From an uncultured Rubrobacteraceae bacterium (GTDB lineage: Bacteria > Actinomycetota > Rubrobacteria > Rubrobacterales > Rubrobacteraceae): a DNA stretch of 64,000 nt. A program made the translations under genes and the position numbers. How positions within the stretch are numbered: the first letter of the stretch is position 1; every line of letters begins with the position of its first letter. The stretch covers positions 62,001 to 126,000 of the forward strand of contig CADCVH010000102.1 in NCBI GenBank assembly GCA_902806085.1, read 5' to 3'. The notes beneath the pieces were generated by a model, which had not been told where the DNA came from, ran no database searches, and saw only the letters and a list, made by a program, of their open reading frames with translations. Of the stretch, positions 41,483-50,499 are shown one piece after another.

Positions 41483-42936
41483 CGCGCCTCCACCGCGCTC
41501 CCGAAGCTTCCGCTTGGCCCATGGCGCCTCCGCTTTCCCTGGGACGGGAAAGCGAATCGATGGTCGTCGGCCATCCTGTAGCCTTCGGTTTCCATGTCGA
41601 GTATCCGCAAGAACGCCCGGACCACCATCCCATCCAGCTGTGTATCCGCGCCCTTGCACAGTTCCCCCCTCGCTTCTGGAGGACTCTTCCCAGGATGTCG
41701 CGGTCCATCGAGCACCATCGCGGCGTAGGCCTGCGCGACGGCGAGTACTTTGGCTTCGAGGGGGATCCAGGATCCCCTGAGCTTGTCCGGGTAGCCGCGC
41801 CCGTCGGGCCTCTCGTGGTGCCACCTCACCCACGAGGCCATCTCCGCGTACTCGGGTACGGCGGCTAAGACCTTCTCCCCGCGGGTCGGGTGCTCGGCGA
41901 TCTGATGCTTTGCGACGGAGTTGAGCTTGCCCGCGCTCAACAACAGTTCTTCCGGCAGCCCGAACATGCCTATGTTGTGCAGGAGCCCGGCCAAACGCAG
42001 GCGTCCCACACAGACCTCGTCGAGCTTCAACTCGCTGGCCAGGTCGGCGGCGTACACAGAGGTGGCCGCCGCGTGCCGGTGCGTGTAACCGTCTCTGCGT
42101 CCGAGTTCCTGAACCATCATGGTCCCGAACGCCGCGTTAGAAGTCGCGAGGGCCGCTTCCAGGGAGGCGTTCCGTCGCTGCAACTGTCCTACCTTCTCTG
42201 TCTGCTGCCGCGAATGGTGCACGAGCGCCCGGCTTCCCAAAGAGCCCACGAACACAAGCAAGATGCCGAGCGGCCCGTAGGTTGCCAGGGCCATCACCCC
42301 GAAGGCGGCCGTGAGTATATCTATGGCATTAGAGGCAAGGTAAGGTTGCGTACTCTCTCGCCAACTCCGGTAGAGGGATTGGCCGTACTTCGCCTTTAGC
42401 AAAGCGCTGTCCAACGTCGCGTTCGCCGCCACCAGCGTCGTTCCGGCCACCAGCGCCCCGTAAAAGAGGTCCGCAGAAGGTTTCAGGTCGCCGGTCAACC
42501 AGGGATCGGCGACGAACGAAAAGACCACACCCGAAAGGAAGACGAGGATGACCGTGTGACTCACCTCGTAGATCGTCCTAAGCCAACTACCTCTTCCGAC
42601 GAAAAGGTCGGCGGGGAGGGCTGCCAGGGCGGCCCACAAGGGGCCCAAGACGGCAACCGCCGCTATAAGCCCGATGTCCGTGGGGCTCACGGTGACGCGA
42701 TTGCTGACGCGATTGCTGACGCGATTGCTGACGCGATTGCTGACGCGATTGCTGACGCGATCGCTGACGCGCGTCGAAAACGCTTCGCCAAACAGGATAA
42801 AACCGGTGAAGATCGCGACTCCCAGAAGCAGGCGCCGGTCGAACATCTCCCCGTAGGTGTAGATCCACGAAGCGCACAGCGCTGTGGCGAGCACGGCCAA
42901 GGCTCCTACAAGAGCTTTAAGGCGAGCTTCGTTCAC
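41479..42936 (-). CDS. Membrane-bound HD-GYP-like protein with degenerate HD motif
   Basis: GTG start VNEARLKALVGALAVLATALCASWIY; hydrophobic N-terminus; LAGLLHNIGMFGLPEEL and WHHERPDGRGYPDKL. Confidence 0.85.
   Translation of the reverse strand: MNEARLKALVGALAVLATALCASWIYTYGEMFDRRLLLGVAIFTGFILFGEAFSTRVSDRVSNRVSNRVSNRVSNRVSNRVTVSPTDIGLIAAVAVLGPLWAALAALPADLFVGRGSWLRTIYEVSHTVILVFLSGVVFSFVADPWLTGDLKPSADLFYGALVAGTTLVAANATLDSALLKAKYGQSLYRSWRESTQPYLASNAIDILTAAFGVMALATYGPLGILLVFVGSLGSRALVHHSRQQTEKVGQLQRRNASLEAALATSNAAFGTMMVQELGRRDGYTHRHAAATSVYAADLASELKLDEVCVGRLRLAGLLHNIGMFGLPEELLLSAGKLNSVAKHQIAEHPTRGEKVLAAVPEYAEMASWVRWHHERPDGRGYPDKLRGSWIPLEAKVLAVAQAYAAMVLDGPRHPGKSPPEARGELCKGADTQLDGMVVRAFLRILDMETEGYRMADDHRFAFPSQGKRRRHGPSGSFGSAVEAR
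42694..42771. repeat. 12-bp tandem repeat (GACGCGATTGCT), 6.5 copies, in frame
   Basis: Encodes VSDRVSNRVSNRVSNRVSNRVSNRVTVSP in the HD-GYP-like protein. Confidence 0.95.
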
Positions 42937-43240
42937 AGCACAAACTCCTCTTGCCAACCGTGGTTTCCGTCGCCATCGCCCCGTATTGTGGCAGGACAGG
43001 CTAGTACACTGCAAGGAACACGAAAAACCCGGGGTGATCCGCGCGGTTACCGGGCCCTGTGACGGAAAAGCACGATCTAACCTCCCCCCGATCGTCCATA
43101 CCTTGATGCCACGGTTCGCCCCGTGCACGCTGCGAACCGCTGCCGGCAACGGCGGGGCCCCCGGCGGGCCCCCGGCGGGTCCCTTCACCCCATGCTGCCG
43201 AATAAGGCACCGCTCGTGGGCGCCTAGACGCTACCACTTC

Positions 43241-43272
43241 TCGCGGGACACACTCCTCGCGGGACACACTCT
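43241..43272. repeat. 16-bp direct repeat, 2 copies, intergenic
   Basis: tcgcgggacacactcc tcgcgggacacactct. Confidence 0.85.
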
Positions 43273-43381
43273 ACCCCTTTCAGGCTTTATCGTGCCCGTG
43301 TCGTTGCCGCAGTTCGTAGCCTTTTGGCCGTAACGTCTCGCCCCGGCGATCACGGAGACCAACGGTGGCGGTCTACGGTCG

Positions 43382-44575
43382 TTACGTTTCTCGGGCCTGC
43401 TTGCCCGTTGCCGCGATCACGAACAACAGAACGAGCAGGCCGGCTCCGGCTGTTGCGAGCCCGGAGAGGAGGTACGTCTGGCGCGCTCCGAAGGCGTCCA
43501 CGAGGAGTCCCCCCGTGGGGTAGGCCAGAGCCTCAGCCGCGCTAAAGCCTGTGAAACGCACGGAGAAGACACGGCCGAGGAAGGCATCCGGCACCCGAGT
43601 TTGTAGGACCGTGTCCGTAACGACGTTGTCTATGCCGTTGGCTACCCCGGCGATCGCTAGCGCGCCGAGCGCCACGGCGAAGGCTGGTGAGAGCCCCACC
43701 CCGCCCAAGGCGAGGGCCCACGCGAAGACACCCACGAAGTAGACTGGCAGCAGGGGCACCCTGTCGCCCAAGATGCCCATGCCCGCGCTGCCGATCACCA
43801 TACCTGCACCCCAGATACCCACGAGCAGGCCGTAGCCGGCGTCGCCGGTGCCGAAGGTTTGCTTGGCGAGGAACACCTCCGCGGGCGTCGCCAAGTCGGT
43901 CGCCAGCACGGTGAAAAACGCGCCGGTGACCATTGCTAGGGGCACGCGTGCTCCCGCGAGGTAGCCGAGCCCGGACCTGAGCTCGAAGAGGAATCCTTCG
44001 CCTGGCTCCGCCTCCGCACGTGGGAGGGGTATGCGGGAGAGGAGCGCGGCGGAGAACAGGAAAGTCGCAGCGTCCAGTAGGAAGGCGGCGCGCACGCCTA
44101 TGCCCGCCACAAGGAGGCCGCCCAACGCGGGTCCAACGGTTATAGAGATGCTGAAGGTGGCGCTGATGAGGGCGTTCGCCCGCGTGAGGTCCCCCTCACC
44201 GACCACGCCCGGGAACGCGGCTCGCACGGTAGGGTTGAAGAGCGCGCGGGCGGCTCCCATAAGGAAGATCAGGGCGTAGAGGAAGGCGAGGTCTCGGACG
44301 AAGATCAGCCCCACGGCCAGGAGCGCGCGGACGAGGTCGCTCGCCACCAGGATGGCCCGCCTGTCGAGCCGGTCTGCCAATACACCTAAGAAAGGACTGG
44401 CGAGGGTCGGCAGCAGGCGGGCGACGAGTGCCCCCCCCACCGCCGACGCGCTGCCCGTGGTCTGGACGATCAGAACGACGAGCGCGACCATCGACACGGC
44501 GTCGCCGACGAACGAGGCGGCTTGGCCGACCCAGAGTTGCACGAAACGGCTGTTCGAAAGCAATGGGCCGTTCAA
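43382..44575 (-). CDS. MFS transporter
   Basis: MNGPLLSNSRFVQLWVGQAASFVGDAVSMVALVVLIVQTTGSASAVGGALVARLLPTLASPFLGVLADRLDRRAILVASDLVRA. Confidence 0.9.
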   Translation of the reverse strand: MNGPLLSNSRFVQLWVGQAASFVGDAVSMVALVVLIVQTTGSASAVGGALVARLLPTLASPFLGVLADRLDRRAILVASDLVRALLAVGLIFVRDLAFLYALIFLMGAARALFNPTVRAAFPGVVGEGDLTRANALISATFSISITVGPALGGLLVAGIGVRAAFLLDAATFLFSAALLSRIPLPRAEAEPGEGFLFELRSGLGYLAGARVPLAMVTGAFFTVLATDLATPAEVFLAKQTFGTGDAGYGLLVGIWGAGMVIGSAGMGILGDRVPLLPVYFVGVFAWALALGGVGLSPAFAVALGALAIAGVANGIDNVVTDTVLQTRVPDAFLGRVFSVRFTGFSAAEALAYPTGGLLVDAFGARQTYLLSGLATAGAGLLVLLFVIAATGKQARET

Positions 44576-45078
44576 CGCCGTCTTCCCTCCTTCGATGGGC
44601 CGTCACAGCGGGTCGACCATAGCCTCCTTCGTTCCTTACGTTTTCCAGAGGCTGGTCGCGAAGGTCTCCTTGCGCCGCCTCCCCGATCGCCCTCCTGGAC
44701 GCTCCCAAGCCGCCGAAGACGGCTGCCTGGGAGCCATCCGGCCTTATCAAGAACACGAAATCGGGCTGCCCCTCGTAAAGCCGGTACCCGCACGGCAGAT
44801 TCGGTTTGTTCGCTTCGCCCGTTCGCTGCCCCCTCGCTCCTTCGAGCATCATGGTACACGGTTCGCGGTGCTCCTCCCGACCGCGTGGATCGTGACCGTG
44901 TGTAACCAGACCCGCCGGGCCGATGGAGCTCATGGTGAACGGAACGTCCCTGGCGCGTAACCGAGCGCTAAGGCATGATCTGATGGGTGGTCCGAGGCGG
45001 TTAGAAACCTTTCCCGGCCGGGTCGTCGAAAGGCACCCTGCTAGCGGGTTCACCTAATGTTCAAGGCTTTGCTCCGTT

Positions 45079-47922
45079 TTGCACAGATGGCTTCCGGACG
45101 GGGACGCGGCCGTGCTCGCTGGGTCCGGTCCGCGCCTTTCTGCTATCATCGTGCCGGTGTGGGTTGCCCCGAGTAAACGTCGACCGCGCGGTACGATCGC
45201 GGCAGGGGCGGCGAGAAGAAAGGTAACTCTCTTGACGGCTCCCGGCCAACGGGATTTCACGTACAGACCCTTCTTCGAAGACGCGCCCGACGGCATGCTG
45301 ATGGTTTCCGAGGGGGGAAGGTTGCTGGACGCCAACCCGCTGGCGTGCGCGCTTCTCGGTCGGACCCGGGAGGAGCTCTTGAGGGCCGACCTCCGCGCTG
45401 TCGCGGATCCCACCGACCGCGCGTGGGAAGAAGCTCTATCCGAACGCGGGGTGGGGGGGGCACGACAGCTCCGGTTCGTGGGGCGCGGAGGCGGCGCTTT
45501 CGAAGCCTGGGTCGCGTTTACGCGGCCGGCGCGGGCCAGCGACAGGCAGTTCGGCTTGATCTTCCGGAAACTCGCGGGAGACGGGGCCGGATCCGAGGCA
45601 CGAAACAACGCTGCCCGGGTAGACGGGGTTCTCTTCGAAAACGGTCCCAACCCGATTATCCTCTACGAGGCGGGCGACACCATCTGCTATGCGAGCCCCT
45701 CGGTTGAGCGACTCCTGGGCTACGAGCCGGATGAGCTCACCGGGGTCTCCATCTCTGATGTCGTGCATCCCGATGATCTCGGGCTAGCCGCCCGGGAGAC
45801 GCAGAAGACGGCCAGCGTCCCGGGCAGGCAGCCCCTGACGCTGCGCTACCGGCACAAGGACAGCTCTTGGGTCCGAATGGATAGCATGGCAACCGACGTG
45901 CTCCACGACCCGGACGTCGAGGGCATGGTAATCGACGGCCACGACGTGGCGGAGCGTGGGCAAGAAGAAGAGGCGCCACGCCGGGGCGAAAGACGCAACC
46001 TCATGCTCGTCAGCGACCCCACGCGGGCTATGACCGTCCTGGAGCCGGATGCGACCTTCAGGTACGTCAGCCCTGCAGCCCAAAGGGCGCTCGGCTACGC
46101 CCCCGAAGAACTCGTCGGGCGAGACGCCCTGGGCTACGTACACCAGGAGGACAGGAGGCAAGCCCGAGAGATCCTCGAAACGGCCATTAGGCAGGGCAGC
46201 GCGGCCGAAGTCTCTGCGGAATTGCGACTAGAACATGGGGACGGGTCCTGGCACCATTTCCGGATGAAGATAGTCGACTCCCCTGACGGGCCAGGTGTCG
46301 GCGCTTTGGTGGCCGAACTCAAGGACGTTACGGAGCAAAAGGAGACCGAGGAGGCACTGCGCCAGAGCGAAGGGCGCTACCGCGCGGTGGTCGATCAGAC
46401 CAACGAGGGCGTCTACCTCGCGGACGCGGGAACGATGCGAGTCCTCGAGGCCAACAAGGCCTTACAGGAGACCTTAGGGTACACGGAAGAGGAACTGCGG
46501 CGGTTGACGCTCTACGACCTCGTGGCCGACGACCGGGCCGGCGTGGACGAGTACGTGCGCCGCACGCTTCAGGAGAAGCGCAGCCACATCGATGAGAGGA
46601 AATACCGCCGTAAGGATGGCTCCCTAGCCTGCGTCGAGGAGTACGCGGGAATCGTACCCCACGAAGGAACTGAAGTGCTGTGTGTGGTCGTCGACGACGT
46701 CACCGAGCGCAAGCGCACGGAGGAAAACCTCAGGCGCAGCCTCGGTGTGCTGCTAGCTTTGCGCGAGGCCGGCCAGGTACTGGGCTCGACCCTGGAGGCG
46801 GAGGAGATAGTCACCCGGCTGCTGATGATCATGCGCGGCGTCTCCGGCTTGACGGCAGCGGTCATAAGCGTCGAGAACGAACTTGGCCAGCCCCGTATCT
46901 GGCGTGAGGTGGGGCTGGAGGGACTGTGGCGCCGGGCCCGTTACGCCCCGCAGGCCGAGGAGGCCCGGCGTGCGGTGCTGGACGCCGGCGAGCACCAGCT
47001 CTTCCGCTTGCGGGGTCCAGAAAGCTCGGGCCAGCTCGTGGGATTGTGCCTGCCGCTGCGGATGAAAGACCGGATCGCCGGCGTGCTCGAGGCGTACGGC
47101 CCGGAGTCTTTAGCCGGCGAGGACGCCGTCGAGATCCTGCGCAGCCTGGCCGCCCAGGCCGCTAGCGCGCTGGAGAACGCCAGGCTCTACGGGGAGCTCG
47201 CCGAGCGCGAGAGACGGCTCGCGGACCTGATCGGTCAACTCTTCACCGCCCAGGAGGAGGAGCGTCGCCGCGTCGCCTACGAGGTGCACGACGGCCTCGC
47301 CCAGGTCGCCGCCGCCGCCCACCAGCACCTGCAGGGCTTCGCCAGGTTTTACCCTCCGGGCTCCGAAGACGGCCGGGCGCTGCTGTCGCAGGCCTTGGAG
47401 CTCGTCCAGCGTACGGTGGGGGAGGCGCGACGGGTGATCGCCAACCTCCGACCGACCGCGCTCGACGACTTTGGACTCGGGACCGCGCTCCGCATCGAGG
47501 CGGACCGTCTGCGTGCCGAGGGCTACCGGATCGACTATGAGAACAACCTCGGCGAGGACGAGAGGCTGCCGGTGGCCGTCGAGACGGCGCTCTTCCGCAT
47601 CACCCAGGAGGCGCTCACGAACGTCCGCAGGCACGCCAACACGCGGCGCGTGCGCGTGACGCTCGACCGGCTAAGGGGTCGGGTCCACCTGAACATCCGC
47701 GACTGGGGACGGGGCTTCGACCCTGAGGTTCCCCGGGTTGGGGACGGCCCGGGGGAGAGGGTGGGCTTGAACAGCATGCAAGAGCGGGTGGCTCTTCTCG
47801 GCGGCAGCTTCTTGGTGCAGAGCCGTCCCGGCGGTGGCGTCCTGGTGACGGTCGAAGTCCCTCTGTCCCCGGAGGATCCAGACAGGGAAGGCGATCCAAT
47901 CGCTTCGAGAGACCGTATGTAG
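45079..47922 (+). CDS. PAS/GAF sensor histidine kinase (HisKA_3, NarL-type)
   Basis: Multiple PAS; GAF; ERRRVAYEVHDGLAQVAAAAHQHLQGF; HATPase (ITQEALTNVRRHANTRRVRV...GVGLNSMQER-like). Start uncertain. Confidence 0.9.
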   Translation: MHRWLPDGDAAVLAGSGPRLSAIIVPVWVAPSKRRPRGTIAAGAARRKVTLLTAPGQRDFTYRPFFEDAPDGMLMVSEGGRLLDANPLACALLGRTREELLRADLRAVADPTDRAWEEALSERGVGGARQLRFVGRGGGAFEAWVAFTRPARASDRQFGLIFRKLAGDGAGSEARNNAARVDGVLFENGPNPIILYEAGDTICYASPSVERLLGYEPDELTGVSISDVVHPDDLGLAARETQKTASVPGRQPLTLRYRHKDSSWVRMDSMATDVLHDPDVEGMVIDGHDVAERGQEEEAPRRGERRNLMLVSDPTRAMTVLEPDATFRYVSPAAQRALGYAPEELVGRDALGYVHQEDRRQAREILETAIRQGSAAEVSAELRLEHGDGSWHHFRMKIVDSPDGPGVGALVAELKDVTEQKETEEALRQSEGRYRAVVDQTNEGVYLADAGTMRVLEANKALQETLGYTEEELRRLTLYDLVADDRAGVDEYVRRTLQEKRSHIDERKYRRKDGSLACVEEYAGIVPHEGTEVLCVVVDDVTERKRTEENLRRSLGVLLALREAGQVLGSTLEAEEIVTRLLMIMRGVSGLTAAVISVENELGQPRIWREVGLEGLWRRARYAPQAEEARRAVLDAGEHQLFRLRGPESSGQLVGLCLPLRMKDRIAGVLEAYGPESLAGEDAVEILRSLAAQAASALENARLYGELAERERRLADLIGQLFTAQEEERRRVAYEVHDGLAQVAAAAHQHLQGFARFYPPGSEDGRALLSQALELVQRTVGEARRVIANLRPTALDDFGLGTALRIEADRLRAEGYRIDYENNLGEDERLPVAVETALFRITQEALTNVRRHANTRRVRVTLDRLRGRVHLNIRDWGRGFDPEVPRVGDGPGERVGLNSMQERVALLGGSFLVQSRPGGGVLVTVEVPLSPEDPDREGDPIASRDRM

Positions 47923-47926
47923 AGGC

Positions 47927-48631
47927 GTGGAAACCCGTCTAAAGAGAGAAGAGCCGGCACGGCTCGTCATCGCCGACGACCACGCCTTCGTCCGGTCCGG
48001 GATAAAGGTGATGCTCTCCGGGGAGGCCGGCCTGCGGATCGTGGGCGAGGCGGCCGACGGGCAGGAGGCGCTGGATATCTGCGGTCGCGAGCGGCCGGAC
48101 CTCCTCCTCATGGACGTGCGTATGCCCCGAATGGACGGGCTGACGGCGACCCGCTCGATAAAGCGCAGCTTCCCGGAGATCAGCGTCCTCATCCTCACGA
48201 TGCACGAGAACGAGGACTACCTGCTGGAGGCCGTGAAGGCCGGCGCCGCAGGCTACGTGTTGAAAGACGCCCCGCAAGACGAGCTCGTCACCGCCATCCG
48301 CAAGGTGCTCGAAGGCGAAACCACGCTGAACCGCAGGCTCGCCACCAGGCTGTTAAAGCGGCTGGCCAACGACGCCCGCGGCGCCGCGGCGCCGCGCACC
48401 GGGGTCGAGCGTATCGCTCCCGCGCAGGCGCTGACGGCGCGGGAGCTCGAGGTGCTGGAGCACGTCGCGCTTGGGCAGACCAACCGGGAGATCGCCGAGG
48501 AGTTCGTCATAAGCGTGGGCACCGTAAAGAACCACGTCGAGCACATAATCGCCAAGCTTGAGGCCTCGGACCGCACCCAGGCGGTCGTGCGCGCGCTCGA
48601 GCTGCGCCTCATCGACTTCCCGCGCCGCTAG
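47927..48631 (+). CDS. NarL/LuxR family response regulator
   Basis: LLLMDVRMPRMDGLTATRSIKR; LTARELEVLEHVALGQTNREIAEEFVISVGTVKNHVEHIIAKLEASDRTQAV. Confidence 0.93.
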   Translation: METRLKREEPARLVIADDHAFVRSGIKVMLSGEAGLRIVGEAADGQEALDICGRERPDLLLMDVRMPRMDGLTATRSIKRSFPEISVLILTMHENEDYLLEAVKAGAAGYVLKDAPQDELVTAIRKVLEGETTLNRRLATRLLKRLANDARGAAAPRTGVERIAPAQALTARELEVLEHVALGQTNREIAEEFVISVGTVKNHVEHIIAKLEASDRTQAVVRALELRLIDFPRR

Positions 48632-48655
48632 CCTGCCGCCCGCCGGCGACCAACA

Positions 48656-49168
48656 ATGTGCTACCCGGCGGGTAGGCAAAGACCCGAGCCTGACGCATCA
48701 TCCTTCTACGTGATGGAGAAGTGTCGTGCTGTTCCGACGAATAGGGCGGCGATTGGTGCTGTCCCCGCCGCGGCAGTGGTCGTAGTGGGCGAGGACTCCA
48801 TCGTCGGCCGCGCTCTGGAGCTGTTACTTCGCGGCTCGGGGTACGATGTGAGATTCGAGGTCTTGCACGCCTTCGACGCAAGGCGGGTTCTCCGAAAGCC
48901 CGGCCTGGTCTTGGTTGCCCCGGGGCTCGATGCGTGGGACCGCGAGACGGTCCTGTCCTCCGTCGTGCCCGCGTGCCACAACCGCGACCTGCCCGTCCTG
49001 GAGCTCGTGCCCGTCACCGCCTCCCGCTCCCGGCCTGGTGAGGGGCATACCCTCATCCTATGGCCCTGCAAGACTGAGTACCTGGAGCGCGAGATAGAGG
49101 TCGCCCTGCTCAAAGCAGAGGGCTGCGTCGGTGAGGCAACAACCGCCCGAGAGGAGGATCGCACATGA
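48656..49168 (+). CDS. Receiver-like protein lacking the phosphoacceptor Asp (pseudo-receiver)
   Basis: AAVVVVGEDSIVGRALELLLRGSGYDVRFEV...RKPGLVLVAPGLDAW; ATG at 48713 may be the true start. Confidence 0.6.
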   Translation: MCYPAGRQRPEPDASSFYVMEKCRAVPTNRAAIGAVPAAAVVVVGEDSIVGRALELLLRGSGYDVRFEVLHAFDARRVLRKPGLVLVAPGLDAWDRETVLSSVVPACHNRDLPVLELVPVTASRSRPGEGHTLILWPCKTEYLEREIEVALLKAEGCVGEATTAREEDRT

Positions 49169-49435
49169 TCGATGTCACCGCCCATCGTCCTCATTTGTAA
49201 ACAAGGGGCTGGCGTCGCAGCGGCGATCTCCGTGGCGAGCATCCGGGTGGCGTACCCGATCGGCCCCTAGACCTTTTTGTACGGGAAGCGTTCTCGCAAA
49301 GCCGAACGCCCCAGATAACGCCTCGCCCACGGACGGCCGACTAACCCACCAGAACCAGGCAGAGCGCGTCTAAACCGCTAAATTGGCATCCTCTAGTTCG
49401 GTCGGCGGGCGCGGCGCCGCCCGTTACCGGCCCGT

Positions 49436-49774
49436 TCAGCCTGTTCTTCTTGGCCTCCGTTCGGCCTCGTCGACGATCTCAAGTAGCACGTTCAAGGTCG
49501 GGTTGCTCTGCTCGAAACTGCGCCCGTCGAAGCTCACGACCGTCGGCCGGGAGGGGTCCGTGGGCAGTTCGATCCAGGTTACCCATTTCCCGGTGTCCGC
49601 GGAGCCCGGCCTGCTGGAAATGATCACCTGCGGATCGAAGCGCACCATCTCCTCTTCTAGGCCGGAGGGCACGGTCGTAGAGACCCGGGTGCCAGGACGT
49701 AGAGCCTGGAAGCCGGCTGCCAGCACCTCCCGGTAGGCGCGATATTCGTCTTCCAGAGCGACCAGAACCCTCAT
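49436..49774 (-). CDS. Receiver-like small protein (pseudo-receiver)
   Basis: MRVLVALEDEYRAYREVLAAGFQALRPGTRVSTTVPSGLEEEMVRFDPQVIISSRPGSAD; start at 49774 preferred over the longer ORF. Confidence 0.6.
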   Translation of the reverse strand: MRVLVALEDEYRAYREVLAAGFQALRPGTRVSTTVPSGLEEEMVRFDPQVIISSRPGSADTGKWVTWIELPTDPSRPTVVSFDGRSFEQSNPTLNVLLEIVDEAERRPRRTG

Positions 49775-50499
49775 TTGCACCGACTCTCCTAGAACTACCC
49801 AAAAGTACCAACACGCTGCCAGACGCGCGTGTGCCGTTTGGCACATTAGTAACCGGTCATCGGAAATAGCAGCTGGCCCCTCATGGGGGGGGCGTTGCAG
49901 CGCTTTCGCGTCCACCGGTCGAGAAGTGTCCGGCCGCGCATCGAAGTACGATCGGCCTCGGATACGCGCCAGGTAGCCCATGTGCTCCAACGCCCCTAGG
50001 CAGCCGGCGTAGGTGTTGGTCGTCTGCTCGACGTCTTCGAGGAAGAAATCCGGCTTTCCCCGGGCCGACCTTAGCCTGGTCCCCGCCCGCGGTCCCGCCT
50101 GCCGGATCCCCACGCCCACCATAGGCCTCCGCTTACCACTGGAGGCTTGTGGTTATCTCGCCTCTAAGGACGCCTGCCGCCCATCGCGCGGTCTGCTCTC
50201 CCGCGCGATCGTCGCGTCGCCTCCCTTATACGACGTGCTCCTCCGCAACGCTCGTCCCACCGACGTCGGCCACTGATGGTAAGAGCGGTCATCGCCACCC
50301 CGCCAAACGCATGGGCCAGGTTTTGGGTGTTTGCCGCTGCTTCGCCGTAGCATGCGGTCGCAGCGCCGGTGGCCCAGGGAAAGGACATGCCGGGGTTGAA
50401 ACATCGTGGGCCGAGAGGGATTGAAATACCCTGCGGCAGGTCTCGCCCCAGCCAAATGTGCCACATGGCTGATGCGTCCGGTGGGGCTAATTTTTTAAC

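Noticed and set aside
44580-44950. Minus-strand ORF segment GYRLYEGQPDFVFLIRPDGSQAAVFGGLGASRRAIGEAAQGDL upstream of the MFS gene
   Set aside because: Looks somewhat protein-like, but reading frame continues as low-complexity sequence over the MFS gene; not enough to call a gene or pseudogene.
49281-49370. 'cgcaaagccgaacg' resembling the c-di-GMP-I (GEMM) riboswitch element GACGCAAAGCC
   Set aside because: The other conserved GEMM elements (GGGCAAACC-type segment and tetraloop receptor) were not found in the correct order.
50376-50436. CRISPR-like ends: GGGGTTGAAAC and GGGATTGAAAT spaced ~30 bp apart
   Set aside because: Only short partial similarity and two occurrences; no full-length repeat, no array and no cas genes.
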